Shown here piece after piece: positions 35,594 through 46,166 of a DNA stretch of 64,000 nucleotides (positions are counted from its first letter, which is position 1; every line of letters begins with the position of its first letter). This DNA is from Volvox africanus (taxonomy: Eukaryota > Chlorophyta > Chlorophyceae > Chlamydomonadales > Volvocaceae), in assembly GCA_030268105.1 (NCBI GenBank), contig BSDZ01000003.1, forward strand, positions 4,464,001 through 4,528,000, given 5' to 3'. Below the pieces are notes generated by a model. The model ran no database searches and was not told where the DNA came from. It saw nothing but the letters and a program-made list of their open reading frames with translations. Position numbers and translations under genes: made by a program.

Positions 35594-36511
35594 GTTGCCT
35601 GATCGGCACTGCTCTGTGTTCAACTGGATTCGGGAAATGTGGCATCGAAGTATTCCTTATGAGGGCGCCTGTTATACCTGCCGTACGCGCGCCGTGTACA
35701 TTCGTGCAGGAGTATGAGCAGGCTGAGGCTCTGGTAGGCAGACGGATCGCAGATGGTAGAAGCGACGCCCATTGTTGGCGAATCGTGAGCTGCGAGGGAT
35801 GGCGTCGCTATGGGGAACGAGGCGCTGGTGCGCAGGGGATTGCTGACTGCTGCGGTAAGGCTGCGAACACGACAGCCGCTGCTGCTTGTCCTCGTGTTGC
35901 TGGTGCTGGTGCTGCTGCCATTACTGCTGCTGCAGGTTTGCGTGGCAATAGCTGCACAAGCAGCAGAGCAGCATCTTGAGCATAAGAGGTTGGTGCAGCT
36001 GCTCGGCTGGAAGCGTGCGCCGTGACGCGACGCAACAGCTGTGACGGCGGTAGCCGGGAGGACCCAAACGGCAGCGGGGCTCGGCCGGCTTGCAAAGGCG
36101 TTTGTCACGGCTGCGCCGAAATGCATCGTTCGGAAAAATTCAAAGATTGGTGGATAGCGATTTCGATAATGTCGGTATACGGCTACACCAAGCCCCTGCT
36201 TTGCAATTTGAGAAAAGCTGAGGTGTGTGAGTCTTGTAAGCATCAAAATTTATACTGCATTCATTTTGTCGACTGCATGGGCTTAACTGCTCCCCTTCCA
36301 TTCCAATCGCTCTTAACCAACTGTCGTAAACATCCTCGGTTAGCAACATATCATAACCTAGGTATTGCTTGGCAAGTATATATCCGTGGAAATAGCATTT
36401 CACATGACCTGGTTGCTTTGTGCATCTGCCAAATCTGAAAGCTGCCATCAACCAAAATGGCGACGCTGTCCTACCAATAAGCTTGGAGATCTATATAAGC
36501 CTCTATGAACC
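35594..36511. other. Intergenic upstream of the PAS gene and the CX9C gene
   Basis: The two genes diverge from here. Ser-rich and Ala-rich minus-strand frames occupy about 35,700-36,050 and could be upstream PAS-gene exons, but no conserved motif supports them. From 36,120 to 36,500 the sequence is AT-richer. A seven-codon upstream frame (MATLSYQ) starts at about 36,456 in front of the CX9C gene. Confidence 0.45.
36492..36499 (+). promoter_or_regulatory. TATA-like element very close to the CX9C ATG
   Basis: TATATAAG lies only 13 nt before the ATG at 36,512. If it worked as a TATA box, transcription would start at or after that ATG. Either it is not the functional element, or the leader is extremely short. 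Confidence 0.3.
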
Positions 36512-37133
36512 ATGGGGCATGATATAAAAAACCTTAGGGAGGCGAACCTTAGCGCCGTGACGAAGCGCTTGGTTCATGCCGAAACACCCTGTGCTGCCGA
36601 GCTGGGTGCGCTCATGGACTGTATGAAGGTAACCTTCGTTTCTGGCGCCCCCCGAAAGTATCCAGTCATTGGCTCCCAGCCATACCGTGTTCTTATCTAT
36701 CGCAGCGAGCTGGTACCGAGGCTGACTCGGAGTGCGCACGGCAACGAGCGGCTCTGTCCGCTTGCGCAGGGAAGCATGCGCGCGTGCCCCGCACTGTATC
36801 CGCTGAGAAGCGTCAGATCTTGCAACGTCTGCAGGTGAGCCAAGGAGTGTGCATTTGCGTGTTCCGTGGCCTGCTGCCGACCGTGCCCGATCAGTGGCTG
36901 TATACCCTAGGCCCTTGGGAGATAGCGGGAAGATTTATAGGAGGGCGGCTACGCACATTCCGGACCGAAGGGCAGAAACTGGACGGCACTCGTCGTTTGC
37001 CATCCAGCCCGCCATGCTGCTTCATTCGTCTGCCCCATAAGCAGCCTCCCTCCTATCCGTCGCCATCCCCACCTCCTTTCCTGCCTCCACCCCGCAGACG
37101 TTGGTGACTTCTTGGAAACGCTTCGGGTACTAG
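36512..37133 (+). CDS. Twin CX9C (CHCH) protein, mitoribosomal mS37-like (3 exons, 93 aa)
   Basis: Exons 36512-36628, 36706-36834, 37098-37133, joined in phase 0 at GT/AG sites. The protein starts MGHDIKNLREANLSAVTKR and has two exact CX9C motifs: C-AAELGALMD-C (residues 27-37) and C-ARQRAALSA-C (residues 49-59). Eleven residues separate the motifs (MKRAGTEADSE). A basic helical tail ends TLVTSWKRFGY. Twin CX9C proteins are oxidised by Mia40/Erv1 in the intermembrane space or are carried into mitochondrial complexes. The pattern E(L/M)xxLMxC followed by a second CX9C, and the size, best fit the small-subunit ribosomal protein mS37 (yeast Mrp10, human CHCHD1), but another small CHCH protein cannot be excluded. 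Intron 2 has a TTCATTCGTCTGCCCC segment like the dispersed repeat end. Confidence 0.7.
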
Positions 37134-38403
37134 CATCTTGCTACATTTGATTATTCTCTGTCTGGCTGGAGCTGCCAGCTACCAACAGAGGTGGCCGAGG
37201 GCCAAAGCTGCGCAACGCTAAGCGAAATCCGCTAGCGGGCTGCCCATTGCCCATGCCTTGCCGCCCTTCTGTCCTTAGGTTTACAGTAATGCAGGACACT
37301 GTCCAGCTTGTCTGAGGAGACCTCTCGCTGAATATCAGCGTGCCGAGCTTCTTATTATGTCACATTATATCTTTACAGCGGCTCCCGGACTCCTATTGAG
37401 CGTAATAGGGAAGCCAGCAAGTGGACAACGCGTGGCGCCGGCTGCAGGAGGCATAGGCAGGAAAGGGAAGACAGACATATTCGTGCGACAGAGGGTCTTA
37501 CCTGGATTGCAGCAGAAATTACCATGTTGCCCTCACGAAGGTCATCCCTTGCCCTTCACGGACGGGTCTTGTCGCCGTTAGGACCTTGTCAGCGGTCAGG
37601 CATACCTAACCCGATGGCTGCCTGGAGAAGAGAGCAGACCTGAGCACGACCGGGGCCATAGGGCCCGAGGGCTTGCATGCCGATGCCAGGGTTGCTTAGA
37701 TGAGCCCAGTGCGGCTAGGCACCTAGGACTATGCGGCTATGCGGACGGTTGCATGCATATCTCCTCGCGCCATGTCGATACTTCGTGCAGTTGAATTAGC
37801 CCACACGATGAGGACAATGCAATTTGACTGAATTTGACCAAATGATATTTGTCGTACGGTGTGGAAGAGGCCGAGCCCATGGGACCTGTACACGTCGTTT
37901 CAACTGCCGTTATGAAACACAGCCACCCGCACTTGGCCCAGGCCGTTTTGGGAAGGGGTCCATCTCAAATACTCAGATATGCTGCTCGCCGGCATTTTAC
38001 ATGAGAAGAGATGATTCGGCAAATAGAGATGCTTTACAATCCTCGTACGGCGACTCCCAGCTCTCCAATCCTGACCTCCGTGTTGAATGAAGTCGTCGCA
38101 TTCCATCACAGCCTTCGGCCCTCTTTCATGGGGCGGCAGCGACTGCAAGCTTCCGCCTCCTCACGCACACGCACGCGGCCCTCCCCTTGCTGGTCCCATC
38201 AGGGTCATATCGCTTAAGGGCTCCTCGCAGAACTGGGATCAACACTTTTCCCACGTACACGGAAACCCCTCCCGAGCAAAACTCTCCAAAACTCAGCTCC
38301 ACATCGCGCCCTAAGCCAATGCACATCAAGACCCCCATCTCCCGTCCAACTGCCCCGACGGGCTGCTTCAGAAGGTTGTGGGGCACATGGCCGCTGCACG
38401 TCC
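37134..38403. other. Convergent intergenic region
   Basis: Lies between the convergent CX9C gene and GLDH. No gene recognised. A minus-strand TGTAA, the usual algal poly(A) signal, is present at about 38,033-38,037, roughly 370 bp past the GLDH stop. Confidence 0.5.
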
Positions 38404-41075
38404 CTAATTTGCACCTTGCGCTTTCTGATTGTCCTTAGGCACTGGCCCCAACACCGCGTCCAGCCACTTGTTAGACAGCGTGCCCTTGGGGTCCAGCACG
38501 GCCCGGTAGCGGCGCAGGGCTGCCAGCGCGGGACCGAACCGCGCCGTGAGTCGGGGCCGCACCACCGCTTCCAGCTCTGCCTCCGGTCGCGAGGCAGCCT
38601 CCAACTTGGCCCAGTGCCAGGTGGCGTTGAAGCGCGGCATCAGCTTCGTCTCCATCAGCCGCGTGTACTCCTGGAACCTACGTCATGGGTGAAAAGGACG
38701 GGTTAGATGACAAACTCAATGCGGAAGCAAAATACGGCCTAGTGAAGACAGGAATGGGTGGGTTTTGCACGCATGACAGTGCGGCCCTGGAGGTGCACCC
38801 CTGGCACAAACTGAGGTGCACCCCTGGCCTCGTTCCTTGGGGTTCGCTTGTGCCGTACTACCGTATACAGTGTACATGCACCTCCATGAACCCACACCTT
38901 TCACACGCCAGCATAGGGCCCGGGCGCTCGCTAGGTAACGGATACTGCCTCACGGTGGCAATGGGCAAACGGGGGAATGGGGCGGATGGTCACACTTACG
39001 CTTGTGTGACTTTATCCCGGAGCTCGGGGTCCTGGGGCAGGTACATGATGATGCCCACCCAGCAATGCAGTGACTCAGGGGCCCCTGCCGCGGGACTAAG
39101 GGGCGAGGAGCTGCCGCTCGTCCACCGCACCTCGATGGGTGCAGGGGCGGGCAGACGGGCCCTGCGCGCGAGGGAAATAGCATCATAGGAGGGGAGAGAG
39201 ACCGGCGTGTTGGGGGCGGCGGGGTGGAAGGGGGGGAGTCGCAGGGACAGATATTCGGGTAAATGAGTGATGGCCTCCAATCTTTCCTCAATGGTAGTGA
39301 CCTTGACAGGAGGCGCTCAAAAGAGAGAAGGGGTGAAGGAAGGGTGGGCCCCGCGTCCACACTCCCCGGGCCGCTTCCGAAAGGGCCGCCTTTTCACAAA
39401 CTCGCTCATTCCCAAGCAACCGACCAGCGCTCCCTACAAGCTGAGGGCTTTCTCCAAAACCCAAGCCTCCCCCATCCTTCCCAGACAGAGTCCCCAGGCC
39501 CTGTGCCGATAGTACTGCCATACACACCCCACAACCCGCCCGCGCCCCATGCACAAACGCCACTCCTGAAGTCCAGATCCCCAGCTACAACGAAGCAGTT
39601 ACGGTAGCTCTCTTGGCCCACCGCGCCCCCCAGCATCGACTATATAATTCCAACAGCCATACTTTTTAATCTCCGCCATCAGCGCCTCCAGAAACTCGAG
39701 GTCCCGGGTTCGAGTCCCAGACTTAAGTTCACTCAGCGAGCTCGCCACCGGGAAGGCCACCTCCAGCACCCACTGCTGCCCGCCGCAGTCAAAGGACAGC
39801 AGCTCGTCGCTGAAGCCCACCCGTACCCCCTCAGACCGCCGCCAGTAGTCTGCTTCCGCCGCGTTGACGGCCGCCACCCACTTCGGGTCGAGGGGCCCTG
39901 GGCCCGCCGCCAGCAGCGCATCACGCAGCTGCGGCGCAGTGAGACCGTACCCCGGGTCGGCGGGTGGGGCGGGGGAGGCAGGTGCCGGGGCGCTGGGGCT
40001 GATGGCGGCGGTGGCGGGTGGGGGAGAGACGGGACTGCTCGGGGATGCTGCGGTGACTGAGGCGTAGAGGCGCCTGGAGAGGGGAGAGGGGTGGACCGGG
40101 AGAGCGGTCGGAGTGAGCTGGGAAGGGTTTCTGGTCCTGGTGTGCGGTTTCTCCGTGCCTCGTGCTCTGTGCTGACGAGCGAAAGGGGTGGGTGGAAGGG
40201 AACACAAGACGGAGTTCTAAAGCCCCAACCCCACCCCCACCATCAGATACACGCTCATCATCTATCAAATCTATCACCCCACTCCCCGGTACAATGTCTC
40301 GTTCATTCGTCTTGCCCTCCCCCCCCCGCCACTCCACAACCCCCCCACCCACCTGAGGGCCTCAGTTCGTTCCTCCTGGGTGCGCACGCCTTTGTCCGCC
40401 GCCTCACGAGCCTGTTCATGCTCCTCGGAACTGCTGGGCGGATTCACATGAACGACTACCACGGTATCGGTGTACGGGATGTACAGGTACCTACCAGGGC
40501 GGAGGGGCGGAGGGGCCGAGGGGGGCCGGGGAATCAACGTCAGGGGTATGACAACTTGCGGCTCATCTAGACCTTCGTGTTCTTCAACATGTCACCCATT
40601 TCCAATCAATTGAACCAAAGAAGTCGCAGCGGTCAAAAGCCGGTGCCGGACGGCCCGTGGGGCAGCACCGTCCGTTCTCTAGTTGCTGAGTGGATGCATA
40701 CCGCAACCAGTGTATTTGTCCTGCGATAATTGGATGCTTTATAAGCGATTGTTTTCCTAAGCAAACAATGCGTCCTCCCCTGCCCCCGGGAACCGCGCCC
40801 TCTGGCTGGGGGGCCCCCGCGCCTGCGCCCTCTCCTCCCCGTCCGCCCCCTCACTTGATGTGTTTGTTCTGTTGCAGCCACTTGACATGGTTTTTGCGGA
40901 TCTCTGAATGGCTGGCGGTGAAGGTGCGCTCGATGAGCGGCTCACGAGGGACAACTCGGAGAGTGGCCTGGGGTGAAACGCGCGTGGGGAAGGGGAGAAC
41001 GTGTGTGTATGTATGTGTGTATGTGGTGAGAACCATGGTGCTGATGTAGTGTGGAGGTGTGTGTGGCAATACATG

Positions 41076-41122
<47 letters not shown>

Positions 41123-44100
41123 ATATACTAATACTAATACTAATACTAATTATTATTATAATAATTATAATATAATATAATATAATATAATATAATATAA
41201 TATAATATAATATAATATAATATAATATAATATAATATAATATAATATAATATAATATAATATAATATAATATAATATAATATAATATAATATAATATAA
41301 TATAATATAATATAATATAATATAATATAATATAATATAATATAATATAATATAATATAATATAATATAATATAATATAATATAATATAATATAATATAA
41401 TATAATATAATATAATATAATATAATATAATATAATATAATATAATATAATATAATATAATATAATATAATATAATATAATATAACATTAATAATATAAT
41501 TATTACGCCGGTCGTAGCCTGGCGTGTGTTAAGGGGGTGGGAAACTGTGGGGTTGCACAGCCTCCCCCGTATGCCCGACCGCACCAGCGGGCGACACACG
41601 TAACGAGCGTCATTCATCCTGACTCCAGACGGCAGCAAGACCGAGGCGGTCAGTCCCCGCGTCTCACCGACATGAGTACCTAACTTGGAATATGCACGAC
41701 ATGGAACACATGCTCCGGCATATAACACCACCAGCCGTGTGGGAGTCTGAAGCGCCCGTTGCTGCATGGAGGAGGCCGTCCTACGGACCCATGGGTCATC
41801 GCTAGAGAAACGGTCGGCATTGCTCATGCCCTGCAGGCCGTACTGGCCAAGGGGGCCCCACATGCGTACAGTTCCTCCCCTTCCTTTTCTCCTGTTTCCC
41901 CTTCTCGCCCCTTACCTGCGTCATGACTCCCAGAGAACCCAGCCCCACGCGGGCCAGCCTGCGAAGCGAAATAAGAGGGGTTATAGCCTCACATACAGTA
42001 CGCACTGACAGGTGGGGGAGTTGGTGCGGGAAAACACACGTGTCCGAATAATACACGAGGGGGAGGGAGGGGAGGGATGTAGGGCCCCGAAGGGTTGCGG
42101 AGGTTTGCTTCCCGGTGAGAGGTGAGAGGGGGAAGCCGGGTCAAGAGCCGAAGGAACGAGGAGAGACCAAAAGGAAGGCTCACGATGACCCTGTTGTTCT
42201 CCGCTCCCTTGTCCCCTCCTCCCCGCCTCCCAAACCCCCAGTGCCCAGACATGGTGGGTGTGTAGTTCTGGGGACCTTCCTCTGGAGGGTACAAGTGCTT
42301 CCGTACTTCCTTCCTCCTTGTCCCCTCCCCCCCTTTGAGAGTCCGTGTCCTGACCCTTCCTCGCTCCGGAACCCACCTGAACAGCTCGGGCTCCTCAGCC
42401 CCGCTGAGCTCCAGGGTCCCCAGACCAGGAGTGCTCAGCCGCATGGCCACCACTTGCTCGTCCACGGGAGGAATCTGGGGACCCGTGCCGTGCGCACCAA
42501 CCTGGGGGAAAAGTACGTACGACAAACCCACACAAACCAAACCAGTCAATGAACTTATCTGGGTCAGAGCTCTCCCATCCCGGGGGGTCCTCCCCCCCAA
42601 ATAGGAACAAAACCACATACACACACACACACACCTGCATGATCCCACCGATCTGCTGCTCCCGAATGGATGCGTAGTTCTGAAGCGCCAGTCCGTGTGG
42701 GACCAGCGCGTCCACCACCTGCTGCACTCGACAACCCGACTGCACAGTCACCTGCGACGTGGCGGTATTACAACGTAATGGGAAGGCGTGAGGCTCAGAT
42801 ATGGTTGCGAGGTGATGACCCCTACTGTGGTAATCGAGGGGAGGGGAGGTACGGCCACGAAGAGCTGGTGGTGGGGTGAGGAGGAGGGGAGAGCGAGCTG
42901 AGATCCAGGCCATGTCGCCGCCAGCCGCCTTCGTCTACGAATCCGCACATTAGCACCCCAACGCACACACACACACACACACAGCTAGATGTGCCTCCCG
43001 CATACTGCACCGGCTGCACCTGCTGCTGCCCCCTACCACATCAACCCCCTCCCTCACTTGACACACCATCCATCCGTGACGACGACTTCTGTCCCCCGTG
43101 TCCCCCGTGCTCACTGAATCGGTTCGCCCATTACTTCTGACCCCGGATGCCCTACCGCCCTTTGCACCCTCCCCTTAGCACCCTCGTCCCCCTCGCTGCA
43201 CTCCCACATCGAACCGACCACCCACCAACCTGCATCTTGCTCTTGTCAACTGCCAGGACTCGGTCCATGCCCCCGAGCGCCAGCACCCCCTCGCCGCTGA
43301 GCGCCAGGCCGTTGGGGCTCAGCGCCGACCCGGCGGGTCGCAACGTCTCATTACGGATACCGGCAATTCGTAAAAACGTCTCCACCTCCTCCTCGCTCTC
43401 CGGGTGGAAGTAGCGCCTGAGGGAGGGGGAGGGGGTAAGGGCGGGTGAGACGTAGGGTCCAGCAGCGCTGTGAACGGAACGACAGATGGCCTCATGCTAA
43501 GTGGAAGGGGCAAGGGACGAGACTTCAGTAGGAAGACTGAAGCACGATATGGGGTCCGTGCTATGCATACACAAGCACCTACACACACATGCACGCGCCT
43601 TCAGCCCGGGGTGGCCCCTGGCCCCTTCAGGATCACATGTCTTTGTCCAATCCAGCCAGCTGGCTAGGCCCAGTCAGATCCACACACACACACACACACC
43701 ACTCCACCACCCGCCGACCCACCTACTATCCACCACTACATACCCCATCAGCATACACCCCATCAGCATACACTCCACCACCTCACACCCCACCACTACA
43801 CACCCCACCACTACACACCCGACCATCACACACCCACCGTCCCCCACCCGCCTACCTCGGTGTGGCCTCGTGAGTGCCGCTCCAGTTCATGATGGCGTCG
43901 CTGTTGGGGGTTTGCTGGGAAGCCAGGTACTGCAGCTCGGGGGGGTAGCGGTCACCGACCAGGGGGTCCTGCGGGGAAATGTGTGTGTGTGTGTGTGTAT
44001 GGATGAAATTAAAAACCGGGAGCAGCAGGTGCAGCCGGTGCAGTATGCGGGAGGCACATCCAGCTGTGTGTGTGTGTGTGTTGGGGTGCTAATGTGCGGA

Positions 44101-45638
44101 TTCGTAGACGAAGGCGGCTGGCGGCGACATGGCCTGGATCTCAGCTCGCTCTCCCTTCCTCCTCACCCCACCACCACCTCTTCGTGGCCGTACCTCCCCT
44201 CCCCTCGATTACCACAGTAGGGGTCATCACCCCCCAACCATATCACCCCCTCACGCCTTCCCATTACGTCCCCATTCACATTATTTTTCTTGCTTCTGTT
44301 CCCGGCCTTGGCGGCTACCTAGTGTATCTTCAAACATTTTCATCGTCCCCTACCTTGAACACAGCCACCCATGGTCCTCCACCATTGCGGCCAGGCAAAT
44401 CATACTTCATAACAGCGTCTCCACAGCGGCAGTATTAGGTCTCGTGTATTCACCTACCCCCCTTCACCAGGTTCAACGCTGACTCGATGGGTTGAGTACG
44501 CCCGGCGTCCCAAAACCCACCCTTTCCACCGACCCCCCAATAAACCCATCACCTTTCCTCACAGCCTCGCAGCGAGCACCTCCTCCCGCGGCGCCCCTTC
44601 CCTTCGTTGTCATATATGGGAATATTGCCCGTGAACCCCGCACCTTGTCCGGGTACATGAACGCATACGTCCAGACGGCGATACCGCTGACCGGCAGGAA
44701 TACGCGGAAGAAGCTCCCAATGGCCCTCCGGACCGGGGAGTCCCGCTGCTGAGCCCCGCCCATCCCACCGGCTGCGGGGGGCACGTACGCGGTGGCTGAG
44801 CCCCCTCCCAGGGCCCCGCCGCCGTCCACAGCTCTAAGGACCCCGGGCGGTATGCCGGTGCCTCCGCTGTAACTCCGCCCTGCGCCCATCCGCAGAACAG
44901 GCGCGGGTGCCGCCGAAATGAATGAGGGGCAGGTGAGGATGGAGAACTAAATGCGAGCTATGCAGGTACACCCGTTACTGTCTTTCCTGCCCCCAAAAAA
45001 GCCCGGGACGGGGTGCATGCAAGGCACGAGCCTCCGGGTTGAGCATTGTCAAGGATATATGTCCAGGGGCTTCCCACACGTGGTTTCCCAACAAGCGCTT
45101 CATGCATTCGTGTTGCTAATATTCGTGATGAGCCAGCCTAGCCGACGGGCAAGGAGGGTCATTGACTGGGGGCGAGCCTGCGTGATGAGTGCGGGGACTG
45201 GGTGAGGGATTGAAGTTGGGCAGTCCGGCAAAAAGGGTTCGTGTGTGGAGTGATGGTGCCCACCCCCTTCGCATGTGATGGATATGCCCGGTGCTGAGTT
45301 GACCGCAGTAAAAGATTTCGAATGGGGGCCGAAAACGTATCCAACAAGGTAGATTTGCATACCCGCCAAAGCTGCCGTACGCGAGGTGAATGCGCCGTTA
45401 GGCTACCAAGCAGCATAGCCAAATCGGTGTAAATTGTTTCACTGGCATTTTATTTTCCTGCGTTACTTGTCTTCTTTTGCGCGTAACACGTCATACTCGC
45501 CCGCCGCGGGTATAATCACTCACCAAGAGGGACACCAGAAGTCCCAGGAGACGCACATAATTCAGAGGTGGCTTTTGTCGTTGAAACGCGCCAGACTAAC
45601 CAACCCAGCTTTTGCCCATCGGAAGCGCAGCGCAGCAT
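38404..45638 (-). CDS. GLDH: L-galactono-1,4-lactone dehydrogenase (12 exons, 677 aa)
   Basis: FAD enzyme of the mitochondrial inner membrane that makes L-ascorbate from L-galactono-1,4-lactone using cytochrome c; in plants also needed for complex I assembly. Exons: 45638-45524, 44879-44644, 43968-43856, 43416-43230, 42751-42635, 42501-42377, 41958-41916, 40967-40855, 40490-40353, 40073-39663, 39161-39000, 38677-38404, all phase-consistent. Landmarks: basic mitochondrial presequence MLRCASDGQKLGWLVWRVST, membrane segment FFRVFLPVSGIAVWTYAF, MNWSGTHE, RPAGSALSPNGLALSG, ASIREQQIGGIMQVGAHGTG (FAD site), YLYIPYTDTVVVV, FDCGGQQW (the redox-sensitive Cys), PAPIEVRW (catalytic Glu and Arg), WHWAKLE. 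The Ala in VGAHGTG is the residue that keeps oxygen out in plant GLDH, which argues for a dehydrogenase. It has a Ser/Pro/Ala-rich insert near residue 410. It diverges from WRAP73. Confidence 0.97.
40280..40325 (+). repeat. Dispersed intronic repeat, 3' end (GLDH intron)
   Basis: CCGGTACAATGTCTCGTTCA then TTCGTCTTGCCCTCCCCCCC; antisense to GLDH. Less conserved than the other copies. Confidence 0.5.
41076..41119. repeat. (ATC)n microsatellite
   Basis: About 14 ATC units in the GLDH intron 40,968-41,915, a short distance before the TATAA array. Confidence 0.95.
41161..41485. repeat. (TATAA)n pentamer array in a GLDH intron
   Basis: About 65 uninterrupted TATAA units, pure A/T for more than 320 bp inside a GC-rich gene. 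Minus-strand frames read as repeats of YYII and are not coding. Confidence 0.97.
42773..43029 (-). repeat. Intronic inverted-repeat element, copy A (GLDH)
   Basis: Read on the minus strand it runs from CAGCAGCAGGTGCAGCCGGT, a (GT)n run, GGATTCGTAGACGAAGGCGG, to CGCCTTCCCATTACGT. It matches 44,020-44,269 on the plus strand over about 250 bp with only scattered differences. Confidence 0.92.
44020..44269 (+). repeat. Intronic inverted-repeat element, copy B (GLDH)
   Basis: Opposite orientation to copy A, in a different GLDH intron (43,969-44,643). Similarity ends at CCATTACGT. The sequence then passes directly into a near full-length copy of the dispersed repeat family. Confidence 0.92.
44285..44465 (+). 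repeat. Dispersed intronic repeat, near full-length copy (GLDH intron)
   Basis: Opens CCCGGCCTTGGCGGCTACCT, has the middle block CACCATTGCGGCCAGGCAAA, and ends CAGCGTCTCCACAGCGGCAG then TATTAGGTCTCGTGTATTCA and a C-rich tail. Antisense to GLDH. Confidence 0.75.
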
Positions 45639-46166
45639 TTCCACGTTTTGGTAAGATCAGCGCTGATTGTGGCTCACAAGATATGTCTTAGGCTACCGTA
45701 AAATATGTAGAAATTAATGATTGCCATTTTGGGATGTTGAGCAGGTTATCCTAGCTGGAAGGTTCTTGCATACTCGAGAGGGTAGACCCGATGCATACAC
45801 CATTATAAGTGATCTTGAGGTACCATGAGTGGCTTCCTCTCACACGCAATCAGCAGGGATGGACTCACAACCGGAACGGAAACGGTAATGGATCCTGTGA
45901 TTCAACTTCCTGTACGACTGCATTTTTGCATCCTACTGTGCAGCCTAGCACAATACGTTAGTAGTCATGTTCATCTTAATGGGCTTATAATGCTTAAGAT
46001 ATCTTGTTTAATCCTTTGCATACCCCTTATGGAATATTGTAAACACATTTCACTTGTATCTGCGACAGCCAGCAGCCCGGTTCCACAACGGAGCAACGTG
46101 CATGAGAAATAGCATCCGTGAAACATGATTTAATAGGGCATCCTACTTACGGTTTAAGGTGTTCTT
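45639..46166. promoter_or_regulatory. Bidirectional promoter region GLDH / WRAP73
   Basis: Only 528 bp separate the start codons of two divergent genes, so both promoters must lie here if both starts are right. No TATA box is obvious near either ATG. The sequence is AT-richer than the flanking exons. Confidence 0.55.

Noticed and set aside
39707..39717. GGTTCGAGTCC, a perfect tRNA B-box-like sequence
   Set aside because: It lies inside a conserved GLDH coding exon (LKSGTRTRDLEFLEAL region), and there is no A box or cloverleaf around it.
4550..45380. GTAC-containing words as copper-response elements
   Set aside because: The CRR1 core GTAC is only four bases, and the words here are spread through exons, introns and spacers of unrelated genes, so a copper regulon is not supported.
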